From: UBA7803 sp041395905
GTDB taxonomy: Bacteria; Pseudomonadota; Gammaproteobacteria; Pseudomonadales; Azotimanducaceae
Assembly (NCBI GenBank): GCA_041395905.1
Contig: JAWKZP010000006.1
Location: forward strand, 204,264-268,263
Length of the DNA stretch: 64,000 bases
Direction of reading: 5' to 3'
Part shown: positions 7,534 through 15,404 of the stretch, piece after piece
Layout of the letters: every line of letters starts with the position of its first letter
How positions within the stretch are numbered: position 1 is the first letter of the stretch
The notes under the pieces: model-generated
Database searches by the model: none
Told to the model about the DNA's origin: nothing
The model's input: only the letters and a program-made list of their open reading frames with translations
Made by a program: the position numbers and the translations under genes

Positions 7534-8838
7534 ATGAACGTCACGCTCTACGACCTGCCGCTCACTGCGGCCGATGCCGGCGGCGCGCAGCAGCTCGAGC
7601 GCGCCATGGAAAGCTATCTCGGGGCGCGCGCCGACACGCCGCAGATTCTGCAGCAGACGCTTGCTGCGGACCCTGGTCATCTGATGGCGCGCTGCATGAT
7701 GGGCTATCTGTCGCGTCTGGCCGGAGATCCGCGCAACAGCGCGAACGCTCGCGCGCTGCATGCCGCGCTTGCGGATACGGTCGCCGATGGCGTGTGCAGC
7801 GACTGGGAGCGCGGCCACGTCGAAGCGCTCGGCCTGTGGCTGGCGGATGACCTCGAACACCTGATGCGCCACTTCGAGGCGCTGCTAGGACGTTACCCGA
7901 CTGATCCGCTCGCGTTGCGCATGCTCCATTACCTGTATTTCTACGCGGGTGACGGCCGCCGCATGCGCGATTCGGTGGCGCGCAAGCTCAGCTACTACCC
8001 CGAGGATCATCCATTTGCCGGCTACGTGCGCGGCATGCTGGCCTTCGGTCTCGAGGAGGCGGGCGAGTACGACAAGGCCGAGCGCTACGCGCGCGAGGCG
8101 GTGGACCTGAATTCGCGTGACCTCTGGGCTGCCCACGCCATGGCCCACGTCCTGCAGATGCAGGGCCGAACAGAGGAAGGCATCGAGTGGATCGATGCCC
8201 TGCGGCCGAACTGGCTGGATGCCAACAACTTCCGCAATCACCTGTACTGGCACCAGTCCCTGTACTTTCTCAGCCGCGACGAGTTCGAGCGGGTGCTCGA
8301 CATCTACGATCGCGAAGTCGGGCCGGCGGTGGCCGATGACTTCTATCTGGACATGTGCAACGCGACCTCGCTGCTGCTGCGCCTGCAGGCCCGGGGCCAG
8401 GACGTCGGCGAGCGCTGGACGGCACTGGCTGCGGTTGCCGAGCGGCATGTCGAGGATCGTGAGCTGGTGTTTGCGAGCCTGCATCACCTGATGCCGCTGC
8501 TGGTCACGGGCAATCCGGCGGCGGCTGAGCTGCTCGCGGCCCTGGAGGGCTGGGCAGGTGAGGCGGGTGATCAGGCTTCGGTGGTGCGCGAGGTCGCGCT
8601 CGACGTCGCCGGCTTTCTGGTGGCAGTTCAGCAGGGCGATCATCAGCGGGCGTTGCAGCTGTTCGATGCGTTCCGCTATCGCCTGTACCGGATCGGCGGC
8701 AGCCACGCGCAGCGCGAGCTGTTCGACGTGGTCGCGCTGCACACGGCGGAGCGCGGCGGCGCGGCGCGCTGGGCCGAAGAATTCCGCGCCGAGCGCCGCA
8801 TCGCGCAGGCCCGAGCAGCTGCCATTCGAAACGTCTGA
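7534..8838 (+). CDS. Tetratricopeptide repeat protein, TTC38-like
   Basis: Cytosolic helical repeat protein of 434 residues without signal peptide. Segments such as AMESYLGARADTPQILQQTLAADPGHLMARCMMGYLSRL, HPFAGYVRGMLAFGLEEAGEYDKAERYAREAVDLNSRDLWAAHAMAHVLQMQGRTEEGIEWI and NNFRNHLYWHQSLYFL match the TTC38 family, which is shared by bacteria and animals and whose biochemical role is unknown. The start at 7534 fits the family N terminus; the longer frame from 7429 overlaps the LysR gene and lacks family-like sequence. The next gene, a crotonase, starts 22 bases downstream, suggesting cotranscription and a possible link to acyl-CoA metabolism. Confidence 0.85.
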   Translation: MNVTLYDLPLTAADAGGAQQLERAMESYLGARADTPQILQQTLAADPGHLMARCMMGYLSRLAGDPRNSANARALHAALADTVADGVCSDWERGHVEALGLWLADDLEHLMRHFEALLGRYPTDPLALRMLHYLYFYAGDGRRMRDSVARKLSYYPEDHPFAGYVRGMLAFGLEEAGEYDKAERYAREAVDLNSRDLWAAHAMAHVLQMQGRTEEGIEWIDALRPNWLDANNFRNHLYWHQSLYFLSRDEFERVLDIYDREVGPAVADDFYLDMCNATSLLLRLQARGQDVGERWTALAAVAERHVEDRELVFASLHHLMPLLVTGNPAAAELLAALEGWAGEAGDQASVVREVALDVAGFLVAVQQGDHQRALQLFDAFRYRLYRIGGSHAQRELFDVVALHTAERGGAARWAEEFRAERRIAQARAAAIRNV

Positions 8839-8860
8839 CGACAGATCCGAGGGAAACCAC

Positions 8861-9637
8861 ATGAGTTACCGGAACGTGCGCATTGACAAGCAGGGCAACG
8901 TGGCCCTGGTTACCTTCGACCGCGGCGGCAGCCTCAATGCGTTCAACCAGGAGACGATCCTGGAACTCACCGACGTCGCGCGCGCGTTCCAGGATGATCT
9001 GGAGACGCAGGCGGTGGTGCTTGCCGGCACGCCCGATGCGTTCTCCGCGGGCATCGATCTGAAGGACGCCGCCACCTGGGAAGCGCTCGACAGCGACGTG
9101 GCACTGCGCGAACGCTTCTATCGCGGGGTACGCCTGTGTCAGGCGTGGGAGGACATGCCGCAGGTGACCATCGCCGCCATGGAGAAGCTCGCGGTGGGCG
9201 CTGGCTGCGCCATCGCGCTCGCCTGCGACTGGCGGGTGCTGGCGAGCGATGCCTACCTTTATGTTCCTGAGGTCAAGATCGGCCTCAATCTGCAGTGGGG
9301 CGCATTGCCCCGCCTGATCACGCTGGTGGGCCCGGCGCGCGCCAAGCGCATCGTCCTGCTGTGCGAAAAGATGGCCGCCGACCAGGCTCTGGACTGGGGG
9401 CTGGTGGACGAGGTGGCCGAGCCGGGCCAGGCGTCCGAGCGGGCGCTTGCGCTGGCGCGCACGGCCGCATCCATGCCCGCTGCCACCACGCGCATGGTCA
9501 AGCAGGCGATCAACGCCACCGCCAACGCGCTGCACCGCGCCAGCGCATTCGCAGACGCCGATCAGAGCGCGCTGACCAGAACCTACCGGGACGCGGTAGC
9601 CGCGCGCGCCGCTTTCTCCTCGGGCGGCAAGGGCTGA
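8861..9637 (+). CDS. Enoyl-CoA hydratase/isomerase (crotonase) family protein
   Basis: Crotonase-fold protein of 258 residues. The oxyanion-hole and substrate regions are visible: AGTPDAFSAGIDLKDAATWE (about 55-75) and KLAVGAGCAIALACDWRVLASDAYLYVPEVKIGL (about 108-140). The second acidic position (PEVKIG) is kept, but the first catalytic Glu of true hydratases (GGGCELA) is replaced by Ala in GAGCAIALA. One-acid crotonases more often act as isomerases or on other acyl-CoAs. GAGGG lies a few bases before the ATG. It is probably in an operon with the TPR gene and is followed by a strong hairpin. Confidence 0.88.
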   Translation: MSYRNVRIDKQGNVALVTFDRGGSLNAFNQETILELTDVARAFQDDLETQAVVLAGTPDAFSAGIDLKDAATWEALDSDVALRERFYRGVRLCQAWEDMPQVTIAAMEKLAVGAGCAIALACDWRVLASDAYLYVPEVKIGLNLQWGALPRLITLVGPARAKRIVLLCEKMAADQALDWGLVDEVAEPGQASERALALARTAASMPAATTRMVKQAINATANALHRASAFADADQSALTRTYRDAVAARAAFSSGGKG

Positions 9638-9673
9638 AGCTGCACTGAGACTCCGGTTGCTCGATTGCCACGG

Positions 9674-9694
9674 GGCGCCCTGAAACAGGGCGCC
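9674..9694. terminator. Hairpin after the crotonase gene
   Basis: A perfect 9-bp stem, GGCGCCCTG and CAGGGCGCC, with an AAA loop begins 37 bases after the crotonase stop. A GGGGCG stretch follows instead of a T tract, so it is either a Rho-assisted terminator or an mRNA-stabilising hairpin. It marks the boundary before the AT-richer leader of the sphingolipid operon. Confidence 0.5.
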
Positions 9695-9705
9695 GGGGCG
9701 AATAT

Positions 9706-9746
9706 TGGAGAAATTCTGGAGAAAAATGAGATCTAGACTGGAGAAA
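9706..9746 (+). promoter_or_regulatory. Three helically phased TGGAGAAA direct repeats
   Basis: TGGAGAAA occurs at 9706-9713, 9717-9724 and 9739-9746, with start-to-start spacings of 11 and 22 bases, so all copies face the same side of the helix. They lie about 100 bases upstream of the best promoter candidate for the sphingolipid operon, in a segment visibly richer in A and T than its surroundings. This looks like an array of binding sites for an activator or response regulator; the protein is unknown. Confidence 0.45.
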
Positions 9747-9848
9747 TAGGTGGACTATGCTGGATAATGCGCGTTGGTTTGCTGGCCCTGGAGCCTCCTA
9801 CCAATTGCGCGGAAATGGATCCAGGACGGATTTTTTTGCACTTAGGGA

Positions 9849-9878
9849 TTGAATTCGGCCCTTGATGGCAAATAAAAT
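9849..9878 (+). promoter_or_regulatory. Candidate sigma70 promoter for the sphingolipid operon
   Basis: TTGAAT (9849-9854) and TAAAAT (9873-9878) are separated by 18 bases and fit sigma70 hexamers with two and one mismatches. The predicted transcript would have a leader of about 145 bases before the TTG start at 10034. Bases 9747-10033 contain no convincing gene. I see no clear riboswitch in this leader. Confidence 0.4.
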
Positions 9879-10033
9879 TCTTGCGAATCAGGTGTTTAAC
9901 TGGGTTTCCTCGGAGAGTATGGTGATGTCCCCAGTAAGGCGCCGTTCATGCCACGGATCTCGGTAAGGGGTGGGTCGGTGGTCGACAACAAAAAATTACA
10001 AATACAAAGACACAAGGTTTGGAGAATTCTAGC

Positions 10034-11842
10034 TTGCAACGCACTGGAATTAATGGGTCTTTGGACTTTAAAACCTCCGGGTTCCGTTCTCTCGTCGAGG
10101 CGCTCGAATATGCCGCGACGGGCGAAACGGGGATCAACTTTTACGACGGACGGGGTGAGCTCGAAAGCGTTCTGACTTATCGGACGCTCAAAGACGAAGC
10201 TCAACTGCTCGCGAAAAAGCTGCTGGGTCTCGGGTGCCCCCGAGGTTCGCGGGTAGCTATTGTCGCGGAAACCGACCCGATGTTTCACAAGCTGTTCTTC
10301 GCGTGTCAGTACGCGGGGATGCTGCCTGTGGCATTGCCGGCCGGCGTCCAACTCGGCGCGCACGACGCTTACGTCACGCAGCTGCGGCAGATGCTGCAGA
10401 GCTGCGGCGCGGCCGTTGCCGTGGCACCGCCGTCGCACGTGGGCTTTCTGCAGGAAGCCGCGGCGCCGCTGTCCGGCGTGCGCGCCGGACTGCTCGACGA
10501 GCTCGATGCGCTCGAGCCGAGCGAGCGTCCGCTCGAGCCGCTGACGGAGCAGGAACCCGCCTATCTGCAGTACACGTCCGGCAGTACGCGTTTTCCCCGC
10601 GGCGTCGAGATCTCTCAGATTTCCGTGCTGAACAACCTGCAGGAGATCGCCGAGTTCGGCCTCATGCTGGACAGCAACGACCGCTTCGTCTCCTGGCTGC
10701 CGCTCTACCACGACATGGGTCTGGTGGGTTTCGTGCTGCTGCCGCTGGCCACGCAGTTGTCGGTCGACCTCATGTCGCCGCGCACGTTCGCCATGCGCCC
10801 GCGGCTCTGGCTCAAGGTTATCTCCGAAAATCGCGGCACCATCGCTTCGAGCCCGCCGTTCGGCTACGCGCTGTGCGCGAAGCGGCTGCGGCCCTCGGAC
10901 GTAGAAAAGTACGACCTCAGCAGCTGGCGGGCGGCCTGCGTGGGCGCGGAACGTACCCATCCCAAGCCGCTGAACGATTTTGCCGAGGCGCTGGCGGGTA
11001 CCGGATTCGATCCGCGCTCGTTCGTGGCCTGCTACGGCATGGCCGAGTGCGCGCTGGCGGTCAGCTTTGCGCCGCTCAACAGCGGCGTGTCCATGGACAT
11101 CGTGGACAAGGGCCGCATGGCCGACGATCTGGTGGCCGAGCCCCTGGACGTCAACGACTGGCGCGATTCGTCGTCGCTAGTGTTCGTCGACTGCGGTGCC
11201 GTGATGCCGAGCTACGAGTTCGCCATTCGCGATCGAGCCGGTAACGATCTGCCGGAACGTCATTGCGGCCACATCTGCCTGCGTGGTCCGAGCGTGATGC
11301 GCGGCTACTTCCAGAATCCCGAGGCGACCGCCGAGGTGCTCAGCGAAGACGGCTGGCTCGATACCGGTGACATCGGCTACCGGGTAGGCAATCACGTCTA
11401 CATCACGGCCCGCAGCAAGGACGTGATCATCGTCAACGGCCGCAACATCTGGCCGCAGGACCTCGAGCACCTGGCGGATGGCATGCCCGGCGTTCGCCAG
11501 GGCAACGTGTCCGCGTTCGCGGCGCCGACACCTACGGGCGAGGACGTCGCGGTGCTGGTGGTCGAGTCGCGCGAATCCGATCCGGACAAGCGCCGCGCCC
11601 TGGTTGCGGTGCTGGAAGCCGAGGTCCGGGTGCACTTCGGCATTACCGCCTACGTCGATCTGGTGGACCCGGGCACCCTGCCGCGCACCTCGTCGGGCAA
11701 GCTGGCGCGTGCCAAGACCAAGCAGGACTTCATGGCCCGCGCGGCGGACGTGGACGCTCGCTGGCGCCCCGAGGCGCTCGCGTGCGGCGCCAAGTATCCG
11801 AGGACGGCGCGCGCGGTTGGCAAAGCAGAAGCCTTCGGCTGA
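10034..11842 (+). CDS. Fatty acyl-AMP ligase / acyl-ACP synthetase of the sphingolipid operon (AcsS-like)
   Basis: Adenylate-forming enzyme of 602 residues in the fatty acyl-AMP ligase (FAAL) branch. Visible motifs are A3 (YTSGSTRFPRGVEIS, about 180-194), WLPLYHDMGLVG (about 222-233), ACYGMAECALAVSFAP (about 335-350), GWLDTGDIGY (about 440) and GRNIWPQDLEHLAD (about 472). The TGD and GRN..PQDLE motifs and PRTSSGKLARAKT near the C terminus are family hallmarks. It activates a fatty acid to an acyl adenylate and passes it to a carrier protein, here most likely the ACP encoded two genes downstream. Start: GGAG at 10021-10024 stands nine bases before a TTG at 10034; another TTG at 10019 has no ribosome binding site. 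It overlaps the next gene. Confidence 0.9.
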   Translation: MQRTGINGSLDFKTSGFRSLVEALEYAATGETGINFYDGRGELESVLTYRTLKDEAQLLAKKLLGLGCPRGSRVAIVAETDPMFHKLFFACQYAGMLPVALPAGVQLGAHDAYVTQLRQMLQSCGAAVAVAPPSHVGFLQEAAAPLSGVRAGLLDELDALEPSERPLEPLTEQEPAYLQYTSGSTRFPRGVEISQISVLNNLQEIAEFGLMLDSNDRFVSWLPLYHDMGLVGFVLLPLATQLSVDLMSPRTFAMRPRLWLKVISENRGTIASSPPFGYALCAKRLRPSDVEKYDLSSWRAACVGAERTHPKPLNDFAEALAGTGFDPRSFVACYGMAECALAVSFAPLNSGVSMDIVDKGRMADDLVAEPLDVNDWRDSSSLVFVDCGAVMPSYEFAIRDRAGNDLPERHCGHICLRGPSVMRGYFQNPEATAEVLSEDGWLDTGDIGYRVGNHVYITARSKDVIIVNGRNIWPQDLEHLADGMPGVRQGNVSAFAAPTPTGEDVAVLVVESRESDPDKRRALVAVLEAEVRVHFGITAYVDLVDPGTLPRTSSGKLARAKTKQDFMARAADVDARWRPEALACGAKYPRTARAVGKAEAFG

Positions 11843-12773
11843 TTCGCTGCCCATCCTGCTGAGCGGCGCCACCGGCTTCATCGGTGGCCACATCCAGGCT
11901 GTCATGCGCGACGCGGGCGTGCCGGTGCGCGCGCTCGTGCGGTCCGGCTCGGCAAACCGCAGCCGTCTGCTGGCCGGCACCGAAGCGATAGTCGCGGAAC
12001 TCGATGACAGTTCCGCTCTGGCGCGGGCCCTCGAGGGTACCCGTGCGGTGGTCTACGCTGCCGGAACGGTGCGCGGACGCGATCTCGATGCGTTTCTGGG
12101 CGCCAACGTGCGTGGCGTCGAGGCGCTTGTCAAAGCCCTGGACACCCTGACCGAGCCGCCCCCGGTGCTGCTGATCTCGTCGCTCGCCGCCAGCGAGCCA
12201 GCGCTGTCCCATTACGCCTGCAGCAAAGCGCAGGGCGAGCAGGTGCTGATGGCGGCAACGGCTCTGAACTGGACGATTCTGCGGCCGCCGGCGGTGTACG
12301 GCCCCGGCGACGTCGAGATGCGGCCGTTGCTGGCGGCCATCCGGCGCGGCCTGGCCCCGCGACCCGGTCCTGCGTCTCAGCGCATTGCGCTGATTCACGG
12401 TCGCGACGTTGCGCTGGCGGTGCTGGCCTGGCTCGGTGAAACACAGGCATGCCGTCACGGGCTGTTTGCCATTGACGATGGTCATGGCGGCTACGGCTGG
12501 ACGGAGCTGGCGACCCTGGCACGGAGCGGCCGGGCCAGGATCGTGCCTGTGCCGCCCTGGCTGCTGGGGTTGCTCGGCACGATCAATCTCGCGCTCGCCC
12601 GGGTACTGCGCTATGCGCCCATGCTGACACCGGGCAAGGCGCGTGAGCTTCAGCACGAACGGTGGCTATGTGATAATTCGGCGTTCACCCGGCTCACCGG
12701 GTGGCGTCCGCAGGTGAGCCTTGCAGAAGGTGTCAGCGCGCTGTTCGATCGAGATGCGGCGCAAACCCGATAA
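11817..12773 (+). CDS. cerR: NAD(P)-dependent epimerase/dehydratase-family reductase (CerR-like)
   Basis: Extended SDR protein of about 318 residues. Rossmann motif SGATGFIGG stands at the N terminus, VVYAAGTVRG follows, then catalytic SSLAAS and YACSK (Tyr and Lys of the active site, about 126-142) and LRPPAVYGPGD. In Caulobacter an SDR of this type encoded next to serine palmitoyltransferase reduces the 3-keto group of oxidised ceramide. The neighbouring SPT, ACP and acyl-ACP synthetase make the same job likely here; this is inference by synteny. Start: no ATG is available; the TTG at 11817 overlaps the ligase gene by 26 bases and has GAGG upstream. The C-terminal part is hydrophobic (LLGLLGTINLALARVL), suggesting membrane association. 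Confidence 0.82.
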   Translation: MAKQKPSADSLPILLSGATGFIGGHIQAVMRDAGVPVRALVRSGSANRSRLLAGTEAIVAELDDSSALARALEGTRAVVYAAGTVRGRDLDAFLGANVRGVEALVKALDTLTEPPPVLLISSLAASEPALSHYACSKAQGEQVLMAATALNWTILRPPAVYGPGDVEMRPLLAAIRRGLAPRPGPASQRIALIHGRDVALAVLAWLGETQACRHGLFAIDDGHGGYGWTELATLARSGRARIVPVPPWLLGLLGTINLALARVLRYAPMLTPGKARELQHERWLCDNSAFTRLTGWRPQVSLAEGVSALFDRDAAQTR

Positions 12774-12800
12774 CAACAAGCGGCGACGGAGTAACCAACA

Positions 12801-13046
12801 GTGAGCGTCGAAAGCGTTGCCATCGAGCAGACCATCGAGACGATTCTGCGTCAGTTCCTGACGGATTCACCGGCGTTGTCGCGGGACACCAAGCTGGTGG
12901 AAGATCTCGACCTGGAATCGGTGCAGATCATGGAGTTCGTGGTGGAGGTGGAAGATCACTTCGACATCGCCATAGACCTGGAGAGCCTTTCCAACGTGCA
13001 CACCATCGGCGAGTTGGCCGATGTCGTCGCCCGGGTACTCGGCTAG
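12801..13046 (+). CDS. Acyl carrier protein dedicated to sphingolipid synthesis
   Basis: Acidic helical protein of 81 residues with the phosphopantetheine attachment Ser in DLDLESVQIMEF (Ser about residue 40, a variant of the usual DSL). GTG start, GGAG upstream at 12788. Length and charge fit type II ACPs. It lies 27 bases after the reductase and nine bases before the SPT start, so it is translationally close to the enzyme expected to use its acyl-thioester. In Caulobacter a dedicated ACP next to spt plays this role; partner assignment here is inference from position. Confidence 0.9.
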   Translation: MSVESVAIEQTIETILRQFLTDSPALSRDTKLVEDLDLESVQIMEFVVEVEDHFDIAIDLESLSNVHTIGELADVVARVLG

Positions 13047-13055
13047 GCCCGACAG

Positions 13056-14246
13056 ATGAACCTCCTGAGCAAATTCGACGCCGTCGCCCAGACCCAGCAC
13101 CAGCTCAGGTCCAGCGAGCAGGATCCCACCGACGTGGTCGTCGACGAGATGCTGTCCGCCACCGAAGGCCTGATCCGCGGCCAGCGCACGATCCTCGCCG
13201 GGACCAACAACTATCTGGGTCTGACCTTCGATCCCGAATGCATCGCTGCCGGTCAGGCGGCACTCGAGCGCGAAGGCACCGGCACCACCGGTTCGCGCAT
13301 GGCCAACGGCAACTTCGCCAGCCACAAGGCGCTGGAGCGGGAGCTCGCCGAGTTCTACGGCGTGCCCTACGCCATGGTGTTCTCCACCGGCTATGGCGCC
13401 AATCTCGGTACCCTGATGGCGCTGCTCGAACCCGGCGACTGCGTCATGCTGGACGCGGATGCCCATGCGAGCCTCTACGACGGCTGCCGGATGAGCGGCG
13501 CAGACATCTTCCGGTTCAAGCACAACGACGTCGAGAGCCTGGAAAAACGCCTGCGTCGGCTGGAGGAGCGGGCGAGCCGCACGCTGATCATCACCGAGGG
13601 TCTGTACAGCATTCTCGGCGATACGGCGCCGCTGGCGGAGATCGTCGAGCTCAAGCGCCGCTACGGCGCGTACCTGTTCATCGACGAAGCGCATTCGCTC
13701 GGCATCTACGGCGACAATGGCCGCGGCCTGGCGGAAGCCGCGGGTGTCGAGGAAGACGTGGACTTCATCGTCGGCACCTTCAGCAAGAGCCTCGGCTCCA
13801 CCGGCGGCTACTGCGCGAGCCGCCACGAAGCGCTTTCCGTGCTGCGCTACGCCAGCCGGCCGTACATATTCACGGCGTCACCCTGCCCCTCGGTGATCGC
13901 CACCACGCGTACCGCGCTGCGGCTGCTGCGCGAGCGCCCCGGGTTGCGCGAGCAGCTCTGGCGCAACGCCCGCCGTCTGTACGAAGGCCTGGCCCAGCTT
14001 GGTCTGCACGTCGGGCCCGAGGTGAGCCCGGTGGTCGGCGTGCGCATGCCTGACCGGGAAAGCGCGCTGGCCGGCTGGCGCGGCCTGCTGAAAGCGGGTG
14101 TTTACACCAACCTGATCGTGCCTCCGGCTTCCCCGGACGGCTCCAGCCTGCTGCGTTGCTCCACCAGCGCGGCCCACACCACGGAACAGATCGACGCGAT
14201 TCTGGCGGCGTTCCGCGGCGCCGTCCGCCCGCTCGCCGGAGCCTGA
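13056..14246 (+). CDS. spt: Serine palmitoyltransferase (alpha-oxoamine synthase family)
   Basis: PLP-dependent Claisen condensing enzyme of 396 residues. Visible elements are NNYLGLTFDP (51-60), GTTGSRMANGNFASHKALE (76-94), DADAHASLYDGCRMSGA with the cofactor-stacking His, FIDEAHSLGIYG (Asp210, His213) and the Schiff-base Lys in TFSKSLGSTGG (Lys244). The family includes KBL, BioF, ALAS and SPT; the position directly after a dedicated ACP, a CerR-like reductase and an acyl-ACP synthetase selects SPT, which joins serine with an acyl thioester to give 3-oxo-sphinganine. Like other bacterial SPTs it is a soluble single-subunit form. It ends four bases from a convergent gene. Confidence 0.88.
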   Translation: MNLLSKFDAVAQTQHQLRSSEQDPTDVVVDEMLSATEGLIRGQRTILAGTNNYLGLTFDPECIAAGQAALEREGTGTTGSRMANGNFASHKALERELAEFYGVPYAMVFSTGYGANLGTLMALLEPGDCVMLDADAHASLYDGCRMSGADIFRFKHNDVESLEKRLRRLEERASRTLIITEGLYSILGDTAPLAEIVELKRRYGAYLFIDEAHSLGIYGDNGRGLAEAAGVEEDVDFIVGTFSKSLGSTGGYCASRHEALSVLRYASRPYIFTASPCPSVIATTRTALRLLRERPGLREQLWRNARRLYEGLAQLGLHVGPEVSPVVGVRMPDRESALAGWRGLLKAGVYTNLIVPPASPDGSSLLRCSTSAAHTTEQIDAILAAFRGAVRPLAGA

Positions 14247-14250
14247 GCGT

Positions 14251-15186
14251 TCAGCGGAACGCGCCGCGCCGGTACAGACGCCACAGCAGCGGCCAGGCGA
14301 ACAGCAGCGGGTAGCGGCGCTGGCGTTCGCTCGGAGCGATGTAGATGCCGCTGTGGCGTTCGATCTTCCAGAGCAGGTAATCCAGCGCGTCATTGAACGT
14401 ACCGGCCGCCTTGACCAGGCGCAGCACCGACAGCCATTTGCCCTGCCAGCGTCTGATCACCCAGCCGATCGCGGCACGCCGGCGCCGCGCGCGGGTGACC
14501 GGGGCGCGGCTGGCGAACTGCCCGGGGCCGCGCTCGGTCAGCGCGCTCTCGCCTTCCGCCGCGAGCAGATGGGTGAGCGCATCGAGATGCGCCGCGTTGC
14601 TGTCGTAGAGTGCGGCGATGTTGTCGCCGCGCTCCGAGCGCAGCTCCGCGGCGTAGGTCAGCGCGAACCCCGTGCGCCAGAGATCGGGTGCGTCGAAACG
14701 CGCCGGCAGCATCGGCACCACCCGGCGCGCGAACGTGCGTGCCGCCGCGCCGATGGCCGCCACCACGCGCCCGCGCACGGCCGCGTCGCGGCAGTACACC
14801 AGCCGGCACGGCTGGGTGAAGCGGGCCCAGAAGTAGCAGTGGAAATCCTCGGCGTTGGCGTGCTCGAACTGATCCAGGCGCAGCGTTGCGTACTTGGCGC
14901 GCAGGTCGCCATTGTCCAGGTGCAGGTAGTAGACGTTGGGCGGCAGCAGGCGGTTTGCGGCGGCCTGCCAGGCGCTCGGCAATGCCGGGCGCAGCTCGTC
15001 GAACAGCACGTAGAAGTCGAGCACCGTATCGCGCTTGCCGCGCAGATAGGAGCCGTACATCAGCACGGCCTGCACGGCATCGCCGTGACGCGCATGGATC
15101 GCGTCCAGCAGGCGCGCCACGTTCGCATCCGCCGCCAGGTCCCCCGGCGCGATGCTGGCGTCGATCAGCTGTTCAATGTCGGCCAT
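14251..15186 (-). CDS. Nucleotidyltransferase-fold protein of the sphingolipid locus, catalytic Asp pair incomplete
   Basis: Protein of 311 residues; start at 15186 because AAGGAG lies just upstream. Residues about 42-62 read MYGSYLRGKRDTVLDFYVLFDE, a GS...DhD-type nucleotidyltransferase signature in which the second Asp is Tyr (DFY). The rest is helical and basic, with an amphipathic Arg/Trp-rich C terminus (WKIERHSGIYIAPSERQRRYPLLFAWPLLWRLYRRGAFR) that may bind membranes. It lies directly next to spt, convergently. From memory, genes needed for ceramide phosphoglycerate head groups in Caulobacter also lie beside spt; I could not check whether this is one of them. Catalysis is uncertain given the missing Asp. 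Confidence 0.65.
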   Translation of the reverse strand: MADIEQLIDASIAPGDLAADANVARLLDAIHARHGDAVQAVLMYGSYLRGKRDTVLDFYVLFDELRPALPSAWQAAANRLLPPNVYYLHLDNGDLRAKYATLRLDQFEHANAEDFHCYFWARFTQPCRLVYCRDAAVRGRVVAAIGAAARTFARRVVPMLPARFDAPDLWRTGFALTYAAELRSERGDNIAALYDSNAAHLDALTHLLAAEGESALTERGPGQFASRAPVTRARRRRAAIGWVIRRWQGKWLSVLRLVKAAGTFNDALDYLLWKIERHSGIYIAPSERQRRYPLLFAWPLLWRLYRRGAFR

Positions 15187-15317
15187 CGTGCTCCTTCGCC
15201 GCTCGATCCGGGCGCCGGCTTCGGGCACCGGCCTCCGACGCTGGCGTCGTCGCCGACTGCGGGGGTACGAACGCTCGTGCTATAGTCCGGGCCGCGACGA
15301 CCGGACAGGCGGGCGCG

Positions 15318-15345
15318 ATTATAGACAGCGACCGGGGGCCGGCAA
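15318..15345 (-). promoter_or_regulatory. Candidate sigma70 promoter upstream of the nucleotidyltransferase-fold gene
   Basis: On the minus strand, TTGCCG (15340-15345) and a perfect TATAAT (15318-15323) are 16 bases apart, about 130 bases upstream of the gene start at 15186. The predicted leader overlaps the upstream region of the divergent phosphoesterase gene. Confidence 0.4.
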
Positions 15346-15404
15346 ACCGCGCGCCGGGACCCGAAGACAGGCTGACAGACAGACGCCACCGCACGAGCTG
15401 GAGC

